Origin: Haematospirillum jordaniae
GTDB lineage: Bacteria > Pseudomonadota > Alphaproteobacteria > Rhodospirillales > Rhodospirillaceae
Assembly (NCBI RefSeq): GCF_001611975.1
Contig: NZ_CP014525.1
Location: 1,170,001-1,234,000, forward strand
Length of the DNA: 64,000 bases
Reading direction: 5' to 3'
This document shows positions 32,514-41,140 of the stretch, one piece after another (position 1 is the stretch's first letter; each line of letters begins with the position of its first letter). The notes beneath the pieces were generated by a model. It did not search any database. It saw only the letters and a list, made by a program, of their open reading frames with translations, and was not told where the DNA came from. A program made the translations under genes and the position numbers.

Positions 32514-33578
32514 ATGAATACAGTGTTTGACAGTTCCGGTGCGGGACCTGGCGTAGGGTCTTCTGCCGGGGTGATGGATGTTACCGATCTGGGGCGTATG
32601 TTGGCTGATGTGGCCGGTATCCGCTGCCGGAAATCAGGCGGGCGGGAGTCTTTCTCCCGCTTGGCCGAGCAGTTCCGCCAGAGTGGCTTTGACGGACTCC
32701 GGGATCATGCGGTGATGAGGGAGTCCCGTCGTGGTGGGCGGCGTTTGATCCCTGTGGCGGTGGTTGAACGTGTTGTGGCCTTGGCCCTAGAGCACCCGGC
32801 GTGGGGGCAGGTCCGCCTGTCTGCGGCTTTGGCCGATGAGGGCATGGCCCTGTCCGCCGCGCTGGTCCAGCGTGTTCTGGGTGACAATGGTCTGGGCGGT
32901 GCGGTGGACCGCTGGTTGGCCCTGGAACAGAAATGGGCTGCGGGTACGCTGGTCCTGAGCGCGGAACAGACCGCGTTTGTGGAACGCATGAACCCGTGTT
33001 TCCGCGAGCTGTCGCCGGTTTCTCAGGCCCCGGGTGAGGTTCTGGACGCGGACAGCTTCTTTGTCTTTTGTCCTGGACGCGGAAGCAAGGTGTACCTGCA
33101 TGCTGTCGTTGACACCTTTTCGTCCTATGCCTTCGGGTTTCTGCATGACAGCCGCCGTCCGGAAGCGGCGACAGCGGTTCTGCACAATACGGCGCTACCG
33201 TTCTTCCGCCGTCATGGCTGGCCTGTCCAGGTCGTGCGAACCGATACCGGGCGGGAATTTGTCGGCGGGGCTGGGCACCTGTACCAGACGTACCTGGATT
33301 TGGTGGGAATAGAGCATCAGACGGTTGAGTCCCTGCCGTCCCGGCGTGGCAGTTTTGTCGAGCGGTTTCGCGACACTGTGCGCGATGAGTTCTTCCTGCC
33401 CCGGATCCGGGAGCGGCCTTTCGGGACGCTGGAAGCCGTGCAGATCGCCTTTGCGGCATGGTTGAAGGATTACAACACCCGTCGTCCCGGGAAGGGTTGG
33501 CCGAATATGGGGCAGACCCCGCAGGCCGTTCTAGAGGCGTTTTCCGGTACCGGGGATCCTGTCGGGCCGGAAGGCTGA
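32514..33578 (+). CDS. DDE integrase/transposase-like protein inside the phage module
   Basis: A 354-residue protein with an N-terminal HTH region (about 60-135, 'HPAWGQVRLSAALADEGMAL' matches the IS481/IS3 HTH_21-type 'p.yG..ri...L') and a retroviral-type integrase core: 'GEVLDADSFFVFC' (D178/D180), 'VVRTDTGREFVGG' (D244) and 'GSFVERFRDTVRDEFF' (E283), 39 residues after the second Asp. So the triad is complete. No inverted repeats or target duplications are visible at its ends. ATG 32514 follows GAGAGA; GTG 32502 is an alternative. It is co-directional with the structural genes and lies between the capsid and tail-tube genes. Confidence 0.8.
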   Translation: MNTVFDSSGAGPGVGSSAGVMDVTDLGRMLADVAGIRCRKSGGRESFSRLAEQFRQSGFDGLRDHAVMRESRRGGRRLIPVAVVERVVALALEHPAWGQVRLSAALADEGMALSAALVQRVLGDNGLGGAVDRWLALEQKWAAGTLVLSAEQTAFVERMNPCFRELSPVSQAPGEVLDADSFFVFCPGRGSKVYLHAVVDTFSSYAFGFLHDSRRPEAATAVLHNTALPFFRRHGWPVQVVRTDTGREFVGGAGHLYQTYLDLVGIEHQTVESLPSRRGSFVERFRDTVRDEFFLPRIRERPFGTLEAVQIAFAAWLKDYNTRRPGKGWPNMGQTPQAVLEAFSGTGDPVGPEG

Positions 33579-33624
33579 AGCCTGTGCGGTTCGTTGTCTG
33601 TGGTGTTGGTGAAAGGAAGCAGGC

Positions 33625-34194
33625 ATGGCCTTGGACAGGATTGATATCTGTAACCGCGCGCTGCTGATGATCGGCGCCCTGCCGGTTTCGTCTCTGGAAG
33701 ACCCAACCCCGGTGGCCGAGGTGGCGCGCCATTTCTATGATATGGTTCGCGATGCCTTCCTGTCGGTGCATCCGTGGAATTTTGCCCTGACAACCGAGGT
33801 GGTGCCGGTCATGCCATCTGTATCGTGTTCGGGGTATGCCTTCACGGCGCCTTTGCCGGTAGGGTGTCTGCGGGTTTTGTCGGTCGGGCGCATCGGGCAG
33901 GACCGGGGTGTGGCGTACCGCATTGTGGGGCGTCAGGTGGAGTGTGACGCTTCGCCGGTTGTCCTGCATTACATTGCCGCCGTTCCGGAGAGTGTGTTTC
34001 CGGCTTTTTTTGTCAATGCCTTGGTCTTGCGTCTGGCGGCGGCGTTCTGTTTGCCCCTGACCGAAAGTGCGGGGCGGGCGGATCACCTGTGGCAGGCGGC
34101 CGAGCAGGAGTTCCGGCGGGCGCGGGCGGTTGATTCCAGCGAGGATACGCCAAAGCGTGTGGGCAGCAGCATTCTTCTGGATGTGAGGCGATGA
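33625..34194 (+). CDS. tail tubular protein A (T7 gp11-like)
   Basis: A 189-residue protein of the gp11 family: 'IDICNRALLMIGALPVSSLE' at the start (family: .iCN.AL..iGe.pi.s), 'FYDMVRDAFLSVHPWNFAL' near 45-63 (Y...r...L..hpWnFa), and a C-terminal helix with many Arg. It forms the ring below the portal. Ends overlap with the next gene by 4 bases. Confidence 0.88.
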   Translation: MALDRIDICNRALLMIGALPVSSLEDPTPVAEVARHFYDMVRDAFLSVHPWNFALTTEVVPVMPSVSCSGYAFTAPLPVGCLRVLSVGRIGQDRGVAYRIVGRQVECDASPVVLHYIAAVPESVFPAFFVNALVLRLAAAFCLPLTESAGRADHLWQAAEQEFRRARAVDSSEDTPKRVGSSILLDVRR

Positions 34195-36122
34195 GCGGGC
34201 ATGGTCATATCAAGTCCAATTTCACCGCCGGAGAGCTGGCCCCCGATCTGCTGGGGCGGGTGGACCTGCGTTTGTGGGACAATGGCGCGGCGTGTCTGCG
34301 CAATGTCTTGGTGCGTCCGACCGGGGGCATAACCCGTCGACCCGGTTTGCGGTGGCTGGCTGTTGTGCCGGGTCCGGGTCGTCTTCTGTCCTTTGAGTTC
34401 AACACGGCGCTGGTCTTTATGCTGGTGTTGACCGACCGGAAGATGACCGTGTTCAGGTCGCTGCCATCGGGGCAGGGTGTCCGGTATATCCGGGAGCTGG
34501 AAACCCCGTGGACGCTGGAGCATCTGGCCGCGATCAACTGGAGCCAGAGCAGCGACACCCTGCTGGTGGTTCATCCGCTGGTGCCGCCGCACAAGATTGT
34601 CTGCCATGCAGAGGATTCCTGGTCGGTGACGCCGTGGGTTTTTGAAACCGGGCCGGGGGGCGTTCCCAAGGTGCCGTTTGCCCGGTTCGCACCGCTTGAT
34701 GTTGCCTTGCGCACGGATGGTGGTGTGAAGGGAGAGGTGCACCTGCATGCCGACAAGCCGTTCTTTACCCCGGCGCATGTTGGCGGGTGGATCCGTTTGC
34801 ACGGGGTGCCGGTGAAGTTACTGTCCTTGGTAACGGCGCAAAAAATGAAGGCGCGGATCGAGGGAACCCTGTCTTCGGCAGCATACAGCACCGACTGGGT
34901 GGAAGCGGTCTTTTCCGAAGCACGGGGGTGGCCGGTTTCGGTGACGTTCCACCAGAACCGTCTTGTGATCGGCGGATCGCGGGATTTGCCGCACCACTTG
35001 TGGCTGTCGCGTGTGGGAGATTTCTTTAACTTTGACCCCGGCCAGGGGCTGGATGACGATGCGTTGCACATGCCGATCCTCTCGGATCAGGTCAACGCCA
35101 TTCGTCATGTGTTCCCGGGCCGCCACCTGCAGGTGTTTACCACCGGGGCAGAGTGGATGGTGCTGGGTGAACCCTTGAGTCCGGCCAGTATTCTGGTTCG
35201 TCGGCAAACCGGGATCGGCAGTCTGGCATCCCGGTCCATTCCGCCCTGTGACGTGGACGGGGCTACGGTCTTTGTGGCTGCCGGCGGGCGGGAGCTGCGT
35301 GCCTTCCTGTTTTCCGACAGCGAGCAGGCCTATCAGGCCCAGGATCTGTCGCTGATGGCTTCGCACCGGGTAGAGGATCCGGTGGACATGGACTATGACC
35401 CGCGCTGGCGTCTGCTGCATATGGTGATGGGTGCCGGGACCATGGCAACTGTCACCAACTATCGCCGCGAGCAGATCACAGCCTGGAGTGTCCAGGAAAC
35501 CGATGGGGACATTTTGTCGGTGCGGGTCTGTGGCGGTTTGACCTGTCTTCTGGTCCGTCGTGGGGCGGTGGTGTGTCTGGAGTGTCTGGACGAGACCGCC
35601 TTTACCGACTGTGCCCAGAAAAGGGAAACCCGCGGTGCCGTGGCATCGCTGGGCGGGCTGGTGGCATTGGACAACAAGCAGGTGTATGTGGCGGGTGCGG
35701 ATCCGGGCTTTGTGCCGGCAACCGTGCGCCGGGGGTGGGTTCATTTGTCGCATCCCCTGCGGTCGCCCGATGTCGGATTGCCTTTCTCCCATGTTGTGGA
35801 GCCGTTACCGCCCGCTGTTGCAGGGGCAGGCGGAGGGGTATATGGGCGGAGCATCCGCCTGATCCGAGCTTCGTTCCGGGTTCTGGGGACCGGGCATCTG
35901 GTTGTGGATACCGGTTCCGGCCCGGTGCCGGTTGATTTCTGTGCCGCTGTGCCGCTGTCCTTTCACGGGGATGCAGAGGAAGACAAGGCGGTGTGCGAGG
36001 TTGCGGTGCGTGCGCTGGGCTGGCGCACCGGGCATCCCCGGCCCTTGTGGCGTATCGAGCAGGATACGCCGGCGCCCTGCACCATTCTTTCGGTTCTGAC
36101 CGATCTTCGTTCCGCCGGCTGA
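34191..36122 (+). CDS. tail tubular protein B / nozzle (T7 gp12-like)
   Basis: A 643-residue protein beginning 'HIKSNFTAGELAPDLLGRVD', the usual N-terminus of podoviral nozzle proteins (...nf..GelsP.l.gR.dl), followed by 'AACLRNVLVRPTGGITRRPG' (N...r..GG..rRPG) and 'HQNRLVIGGSRDLPHHLWLS' near 260. It makes the end of the short tail. At 643 residues it is a little shorter than T7 gp12 (about 794). It is coupled by overlap to gene A. Confidence 0.92.
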   Translation: MSGHGHIKSNFTAGELAPDLLGRVDLRLWDNGAACLRNVLVRPTGGITRRPGLRWLAVVPGPGRLLSFEFNTALVFMLVLTDRKMTVFRSLPSGQGVRYIRELETPWTLEHLAAINWSQSSDTLLVVHPLVPPHKIVCHAEDSWSVTPWVFETGPGGVPKVPFARFAPLDVALRTDGGVKGEVHLHADKPFFTPAHVGGWIRLHGVPVKLLSLVTAQKMKARIEGTLSSAAYSTDWVEAVFSEARGWPVSVTFHQNRLVIGGSRDLPHHLWLSRVGDFFNFDPGQGLDDDALHMPILSDQVNAIRHVFPGRHLQVFTTGAEWMVLGEPLSPASILVRRQTGIGSLASRSIPPCDVDGATVFVAAGGRELRAFLFSDSEQAYQAQDLSLMASHRVEDPVDMDYDPRWRLLHMVMGAGTMATVTNYRREQITAWSVQETDGDILSVRVCGGLTCLLVRRGAVVCLECLDETAFTDCAQKRETRGAVASLGGLVALDNKQVYVAGADPGFVPATVRRGWVHLSHPLRSPDVGLPFSHVVEPLPPAVAGAGGGVYGRSIRLIRASFRVLGTGHLVVDTGSGPVPVDFCAAVPLSFHGDAEEDKAVCEVAVRALGWRTGHPRPLWRIEQDTPAPCTILSVLTDLRSAG

Positions 36123-36165
36123 GAAGCCGGTTTTTTATGGCCCTGATTGCAGCGAGGAGAAAGCC

Positions 36166-36636
36166 GTGGCCGGTTTTCAGACCATAGAACCTTTTATACG
36201 TTCCCGGGGCGGGTCTTCATTTGGGGATGCGCCGCGCCGCAGGGCGCGGGACAGCGAGGCACCGCGTACGGTGCCCGTGGTTTCGCGGCACGAACCGGAT
36301 TTTGTTGTCCCTGATCCAGAGGAGACTGCACGCCGGGAGATGATTGCACTGCGCCAGCAGGATGATGTACTGCGCCAGCAGCGCAAGTTGGACCGCGAGC
36401 TGGCAACGCGTCGGGCCCGTGCGGCCCTGTCGCCCGGCGGGATGGAGTCTGCATCGTTTCAGGCCCTGACCGACAGCCTATCCGAAGACGCCAATCGTGC
36501 CATTGAACGCATTGACGGACGGGCGGCTATCCAGTCCCGCATTGTGCAGGAATCAGCAAAGAGGCAGCGGGAGGAAAGGGCGTTTATCAGTCAGCATATT
36601 TTGTTTCCTCCGCAGGGCGGTAAAGACCTCGCCTGA
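36166..36636 (+). CDS. small virion-associated protein, coiled coil (unidentified)
   Basis: A 156-residue charged protein with a long central helix 'RREMIALRQQDDVLRQQRKL' and 'DRELATRRARAALSPGGMES', likely coiled coil. It occupies the place where T7 has its internal core genes (gp14-16), yet it is much smaller and no large gp15/gp16 equivalents follow. GTG 36166 is supported by GAGGAGA just upstream. Function unknown; an inner virion or tail adaptor protein is plausible. Confidence 0.55.
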   Translation: MAGFQTIEPFIRSRGGSSFGDAPRRRARDSEAPRTVPVVSRHEPDFVVPDPEETARREMIALRQQDDVLRQQRKLDRELATRRARAALSPGGMESASFQALTDSLSEDANRAIERIDGRAAIQSRIVQESAKRQREERAFISQHILFPPQGGKDLA

Positions 36637-36684
36637 GGTGGTTTTGTTGTGGAGTTCGGTATTTTTTTTGGGGGGTAGATATCC

Positions 36685-38547
36685 GTGAAAGCACAAAGAT
36701 ATGAAAGACGGTTTCATCGTTACACGGGGGACGGCATCACCGGGACCTATCCGTTTCATTTCCGGATTTTTACACCGGATGACCTGCAGGTGTGGGTGGA
36801 TGGTGCGGTGTGCCGCGAGGGGTATTATGTCACCGGCCTGGGGCGGGAAAACGGGGGTAGCATTTCCTTTGTCATGCCGCCGGCCCAGGGCAGTGTCATT
36901 GTCCTGAAGCGTCATTTGCTGATTGCCCGCAAGGCCGAGATTATGGCCCGTGGCCAGGTCTCGGGCCAGGCGCTGCGTATGGAGCTGGACCACCATCTGG
37001 TGCTGATGCAGCAGCTGGAGGAGCAGATAGACCGGTCGGTTGTGTTGCCGGTGGATGTGGAGGCTCCGGTGCGTCCGGTTCTGCCTGTCCCGCAGCCGGG
37101 GCAGATTATCGGGTGGTCGGAGGACGGGCGGCGCCTAGTCAATGGGCCGGACAGCTTTGCGCGTCTGGTGCGGGCTGTGGAGGAGTTGCGGGCAGGTTCG
37201 CCGCCGGACACGGTTCTGCCAAAGGTAGCATCTGCGACGACCGGTGGTGCAGGGGCTGTGAAACCCGGTGGTGCGCGGAAAGACGAGGACAGCTGGAAGG
37301 CCGCTGATCTGGTCGGGGGACAGGCATCTTGGCTGTCGGATGAATCGGTCTGGGCACAGCGGGTGTTGCAGCGGGTGCACGACCGTCTGTATGGCAGTGT
37401 GGCATCAGCTGCAGTTCAGGGCAGCCAGCTGTCGGCATCGGAGCGGTTCGGACCTCTGGTGCCGTCGGTATATATGCGGGCAGTGCCCGACCGGGTGCCC
37501 TATTTGCTGAAGGTACAGCAGGCCTATTCGGCAACCCGGGTTGACCGGACTGGCCGTGTGGTTTCTGCGGCAGCTGATACCGTGCGTGATGATTTCAGTC
37601 CTGACGGGCAGACTTATCTGGGCTGGCATGTCGAGGGGCCGGCCAAAAACCTTCTGGGTACGGACACAGCGAGTCTTTTGTCGCAGTGTACGGCAACCCG
37701 TATCAAGATTTTTGACGGCACGGCACCGGCACCGGCCCGGGTTCTGGAGGCATCGGCGGCGGATGGGATACTGCTGACCAGCCGGCTTGAAGCCAGTGCA
37801 CCGTGTGTGTTCAGCCTGTGGATCGGGCGGGTGAAGGGAACGGGGGCCGTTTCACTGACCTGTGATGGCGGGACAACGTGGGTGGATATTACCGACCGGC
37901 TGGCCGCGACCGGGATGACCCGTGTGCACTGCGTGGCAGAGGCCGGTCCGATACAGCCCGGGATTCGGATTGCGCAGGCCTATGATGCCGTTGTCGTGGA
38001 CTGGATGCAGTGCGAAACCGGGCGGGTGCCGACCTCGGCGATCATTGACGGCCCGCAAGGGGCATTCCGTGAGGCGGATGTCCTGAAGGTTGACGATATC
38101 GGGACCCGTCTTGATGAGGCTGTAGGGAGCCTGTACGTCGAGGTGGTTCCAGGGCCGGAGCGTCCCGACCCCCAGACCCTGTTCTCCAGTGCGGAGTCCG
38201 GCAAGGTCGTGGAAGCCTCTTTGGGTCCCTACAAGGAAGGCATAGCGGTGAACCTGGGCAGCATTGCCTCGGGTTTTGGCGGGAAAAACAAAAGCGGCAT
38301 TCCGGTCCGGGAGGGTGTTCCGCTGCGCTTCGCGCTGGGCTGGAGTGACCGGGGTACTGTGGCGGTGCAGGATGGGGTTGTGTTCTATACATCGCAGTTC
38401 TGCAAGCCTTGGATATGCACCGCATTGGCGCTGGGGTGTCAGCTGCGGGGCGGGCCAACGCGGTTCCTGTATGGCTGGGTGCGCCGTTTTGCCGTGTTCA
38501 CCGAGCGCCTGAGCGATGACCATCTGGTGGTGATGACCCGATCCTGA
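36685..38547 (+). CDS. phage tail fibre protein
   Basis: A 620-residue protein. The first 150 residues match the T7 fibre attachment domain: 'YTGDGITGTYPFHFRIFTPD' (f.gdG.t..f...fp....ddl.V), 'GSVIVLKRHLLIARKAEIMA' and 'LRMELDHHLVLMQQLEEQID' (the usual l....d......qql.e...r). After a Pro linker come a Gly/Ala-rich shaft and a beta-rich C-terminus ('LYVEVVPGPERP', 'GTVAVQDGVVFYTSQFC') like a LamG/concanavalin-type receptor-binding end. It should decide host range. GTG 36685 has GGGGGG upstream. Confidence 0.88.
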   Translation: MKAQRYERRFHRYTGDGITGTYPFHFRIFTPDDLQVWVDGAVCREGYYVTGLGRENGGSISFVMPPAQGSVIVLKRHLLIARKAEIMARGQVSGQALRMELDHHLVLMQQLEEQIDRSVVLPVDVEAPVRPVLPVPQPGQIIGWSEDGRRLVNGPDSFARLVRAVEELRAGSPPDTVLPKVASATTGGAGAVKPGGARKDEDSWKAADLVGGQASWLSDESVWAQRVLQRVHDRLYGSVASAAVQGSQLSASERFGPLVPSVYMRAVPDRVPYLLKVQQAYSATRVDRTGRVVSAAADTVRDDFSPDGQTYLGWHVEGPAKNLLGTDTASLLSQCTATRIKIFDGTAPAPARVLEASAADGILLTSRLEASAPCVFSLWIGRVKGTGAVSLTCDGGTTWVDITDRLAATGMTRVHCVAEAGPIQPGIRIAQAYDAVVVDWMQCETGRVPTSAIIDGPQGAFREADVLKVDDIGTRLDEAVGSLYVEVVPGPERPDPQTLFSSAESGKVVEASLGPYKEGIAVNLGSIASGFGGKNKSGIPVREGVPLRFALGWSDRGTVAVQDGVVFYTSQFCKPWICTALALGCQLRGGPTRFLYGWVRRFAVFTERLSDDHLVVMTRS

Positions 38548-38577
38548 CGGCCCCGGTTCTTTTTCCGGGAGTGTGAA

Positions 38578-40095
38578 ATGCAAGAGTATCCTGTTGGCGG
38601 GGGCGAAAGCTTTCCCGCCTTTGTTATGGCCTGGAACACGGCGATGAACTTGGGGACGCCGGCACACCATCACCGCATGGCAGGGTGGCTGGAGCAACGC
38701 TGGTCCAGCTCGGCGCAGCGCAACGCCCTTTTGATGTCCTTCCGCAATTCCGGCAAATCCACCTTGGTCGGTCTGTTCTGTGCCTGGGTCCTGTACCGGG
38801 TTCCGGAAACCCGCATTCTGGTGGTGGCAGCCGAGCACGGGTTGGCTCGCAAGATGGCCCGCAATGTCAAACGGATTATCGAGCGTCATGCAATGACATC
38901 GGGGTTGCTGCCGTCATCACGTGACCAATGGGCGGCGGATGAATTTACCGTGGCCCGCCGGGCAGAATGGCGTGATCCATCAATGTTGGCCCGCGGGATC
39001 GGGGCCAACATTACCGGTGCCCGGGCGGATCTGGTGGTGTGTGACGATGTGGAGGTGCCCAACACCTGCACATCGGCGGTCCGGCGGTCGGATTTGCGGG
39101 CCCGCCTGCGTGAGCTGGACTATGTGATCGTACCCGGGGGCATGCAGCTTTACATCGGTACCCCGCATGCGGCGGACAGTGTGTATGCGGCAACGGCCTC
39201 GCCGGATGATCCGGATGCCGGTCCGTTCCTGGATGGTTTTGAGCGTCTTGAAATTCCGCTGGTGGACGAGGCCGGTGTACCGGCCTGGCCGGAGCGTTTT
39301 CCCGCTGCTGCGATCGAGGCGTTGCGCCAGCGGACAGGCCCCAGAAAATTTGCCAGCCAGATGCAGCTGTTGCCGGTCAACAGCGAGGACGGTCGTCTGG
39401 ATCCGGACCTGCTGCGTGTTTACGACGGCGATCTGCGGCTGATCCAGGGCAACGGGGAGAGTTTGCTGACGATTGGCGGGGTGCGGATGGTTTCGGTGGC
39501 CTGTTGCTGGGATCCGGCCTTTGGTGCCGGGTCTGATGGCCGGCGGGACGGCAGTGTGGTGGCGGCCTTGTTCTGCGACGGGGATGGCACGTACTGGCTG
39601 CACCGGATCTGCTGGCTGCCGACCGCACCGGCGGGGAGCCGGGATGATGTGGCAACCTGGCAGTGCCGTCATGTGGCAGCGTTTGTGCGTGACCTGCACC
39701 TGCCGGCCATCCGGGTGGAGATCAACGGGCTGGGGCGGTTCCTGCCGTCCCTGCTGCGCAAGGTTCTGGCCGACGACAATCTGCCGGTGGCGGTTCTGGA
39801 ATACACCAGCCACCGTTCAAAGGCAGAACGTATCCTGGAGGCGCTGGATGCACCGCTGGCAGCCGGTCGCCTGAAAGCGCATCGCAGCGTGTTGCAGACA
39901 CCCTTTATCACCGAGCTGCGTGACTGGCGGCCCGATGGGCGTGGTCACGACGACGGACTGGATGCTGTGGCCGCGTGCCTGCTGGCTGAACCGGTCCGGT
40001 TGCGTCGCCATAGTGTGCCCAGCCCTGCCGGACCATCCCCTGTCTGGCAGCGCGGGGGGGCTGCCTGGACGGCCTGCACCGATTTTTCTGTCTGA
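38578..40095 (+). CDS. phage terminase large subunit
   Basis: A 505-residue packaging motor. The ATPase half has a Walker-A-like 'SFRNSGKSTLVGLFCAW' (GKS about 59-61) and Walker B 'ADLVVCDDVEVPN' (about 153-165); the RNase-H-type nuclease half has 'CCWDPAFGAGSDGRRDGSVV' (first Asp about 310) and 'GHDDGLDAVAACLL' (last Asp about 460). All acidic residues needed for cleavage and ATP hydrolysis appear to be present, so DNA packaging should be possible. No convincing small terminase is adjacent. The order fibre, terminase, lysis genes is T7-like. Confidence 0.93.
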   Translation: MQEYPVGGGESFPAFVMAWNTAMNLGTPAHHHRMAGWLEQRWSSSAQRNALLMSFRNSGKSTLVGLFCAWVLYRVPETRILVVAAEHGLARKMARNVKRIIERHAMTSGLLPSSRDQWAADEFTVARRAEWRDPSMLARGIGANITGARADLVVCDDVEVPNTCTSAVRRSDLRARLRELDYVIVPGGMQLYIGTPHAADSVYAATASPDDPDAGPFLDGFERLEIPLVDEAGVPAWPERFPAAAIEALRQRTGPRKFASQMQLLPVNSEDGRLDPDLLRVYDGDLRLIQGNGESLLTIGGVRMVSVACCWDPAFGAGSDGRRDGSVVAALFCDGDGTYWLHRICWLPTAPAGSRDDVATWQCRHVAAFVRDLHLPAIRVEINGLGRFLPSLLRKVLADDNLPVAVLEYTSHRSKAERILEALDAPLAAGRLKAHRSVLQTPFITELRDWRPDGRGHDDGLDAVAACLLAEPVRLRRHSVPSPAGPSPVWQRGGAAWTACTDFSV

Positions 40096-40159
40096 AGATT
40101 ATTGGGCGCACAGGGCTCCGTGCGTTCTGACCAACCTATTTTCCCAAGGAGAAAGAAGC

Positions 40160-40456
40160 ATGTCCATACCCTGGACGGTGGATCTGATGTGGTGGGTAAC
40201 AGGGGTGGAGCTGCCGGCGCTGGGTGGGCTGCTCTGGCTGCTCTGGCGGACACGCCAGGATACGGAAACGCGAACCGGGGCCGTGCGGGAGGCCTTGGCT
40301 GACTACAAGCTGGAGGTTGCCCGCACCCATGTGTCCATGGCGACCCTGAAGGATGTGGAAAACCGCCTGCGGGCGCATCTGGAGCGTATCGAGCTGAAGC
40401 TGGATGCGGTTCAGGTCCGGTCCTTGGGGCGAGGGGCTGCGCCGTGGAGCGGGTAA
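40160..40456 (+). CDS. small membrane protein with coiled coil, possible holin/spanin
   Basis: A 98-residue protein with one membrane helix ('VTGVELPALGGLLWLLWRTR', about 14-33) and a C-terminal coiled coil ('LKDVENRLRAHLERIELKLD'). One helix at the N-terminus followed by a soluble coil is a common form of phage lysis or membrane-anchored accessory proteins. AAGGAG lies 8 bases before ATG 40160. It overlaps the lytic hydrolase gene by 13 bases, which supports a role in lysis. Confidence 0.6.
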   Translation: MSIPWTVDLMWWVTGVELPALGGLLWLLWRTRQDTETRTGAVREALADYKLEVARTHVSMATLKDVENRLRAHLERIELKLDAVQVRSLGRGAAPWSG

Positions 40457-40884
40457 CGCTGTCACCGGCTTCCTGTAAGCCGGTTGATATTCTGGCCCGT
40501 ACCCTGTGGGGGGAAGCCAGGGAGGACAGTGTGCGTGGAAAGGAAGCTGTGGCGGCAGTGGTGGTGAACAGGGTCCGTCATGCCCGCGCCGGGCGGGCTG
40601 TGTGGTGGGGGCGGACCATCCCGGATGTCTGTCTGAAGCCGGACCAGTTTTCCTGCTGGTCCACCCCATCCGGGGGATGTCCGGATGCCATGGCGGTGCT
40701 GCTGGATGATCCATGCTTGGCTGTTTGCGTACGCATTGCCCGGCGAGCGGTGGCCGGCGTTCTGGAGGACCCAACCGGCGGCGCCACCTGTTATCACGCC
40801 CGTTCAGTGCACCCGCGCTGGGCGTGGTCCCGCATTCCGTCAGCAGAAATCGGCGAGCATATTTTTTATACAATCGTGGAGTAA
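40444..40884 (+). CDS. cell wall hydrolase, SleB family (endolysin)
   Basis: A 146-residue Hydrolase_2 (SleB/CwlJ) enzyme. 'LARTLWGEAREDSVRGKEAV' places the catalytic Glu at residue 24, followed by 'AAVVVNRVRHAR', 'DVCLKPDQFSCW' (family: v....QFsc), and 'GATCYHARSVHPRWAW' (g.t.fh......P.W). It cuts peptidoglycan, probably as a lytic transglycosylase/amidase, and serves as the lysin of the phage particle. No signal peptide, so it needs a holin, consistent with the small membrane genes on both sides. GTG 40444 is the start. Confidence 0.85.
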   Translation: MERVTLSPASCKPVDILARTLWGEAREDSVRGKEAVAAVVVNRVRHARAGRAVWWGRTIPDVCLKPDQFSCWSTPSGGCPDAMAVLLDDPCLAVCVRIARRAVAGVLEDPTGGATCYHARSVHPRWAWSRIPSAEIGEHIFYTIVE

Positions 40885-40889
40885 GGGTT

Positions 40890-41084
40890 TTGGACTGGAT
40901 CATGGAAAATCTTGGTGGGCTGTGGCACTTGGTCAGCTCGGTGGTGACGGTGGCCTCGGCGGTGGCGGCGCTGGCGCCGGGTCTGGACGATGACCGCCGG
41001 GTCGTTGCCCTGCGGCGTCTGGTGGATCTTCTGGCGCTGAATGTCGGCTTGGCCCGCCCTGACCGTCACCGCGGTCCGGGTTGA
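40890..41084 (+). CDS. small membrane protein closing the phage operon
   Basis: A 64-residue protein starting at TTG 40890 (GGAG 8 bases upstream); ATG 40902 would give 60 residues. A single hydrophobic segment 'LWHLVSSVVTVASAVAALAP' suggests a holin-like or anchor peptide. It is the last gene before the strong terminator at 41094, which marks the end of the cassette. Confidence 0.55.
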   Translation: MDWIMENLGGLWHLVSSVVTVASAVAALAPGLDDDRRVVALRRLVDLLALNVGLARPDRHRGPG

Positions 41085-41093
41085 AGTCTTTTG

Positions 41094-41135
41094 CCCCCGC
41101 TTCCTGATATTTCGGGAAGCGGGGGGTTTCTTTTT
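41094..41135 (+). terminator. terminator ending the phage cassette
   Basis: An 11-bp GC-rich stem CCCCCGCTTCC (41094-41104) / GGAAGCGGGGG (41115-41125) followed by TTTCTTTTT. Being between two convergent units it also faces dusC. Confidence 0.9.
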
Positions 41136-41140
41136 GCATT

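Noticed and set aside
32466..33625. Flanking inverted repeats that would make the DDE gene an insertion sequence
   Set aside because: Comparing the left and right flanks by eye gave no matching inverted ends or short target duplication.
32581..34086. A 501-codon minus-strand frame over the integrase and tail tube genes
   Set aside because: Low-complexity Arg/Pro/His translation typical of a GC-rich antisense frame; both genes on the other strand have clear family motifs.
25719..41135. Interpretation as a complete, active prophage
   Set aside because: No replication, RNA polymerase or tyrosine/serine integrase genes, no att repeats seen, and a repressor unable to self-cleave; a defective or domesticated element fits better.
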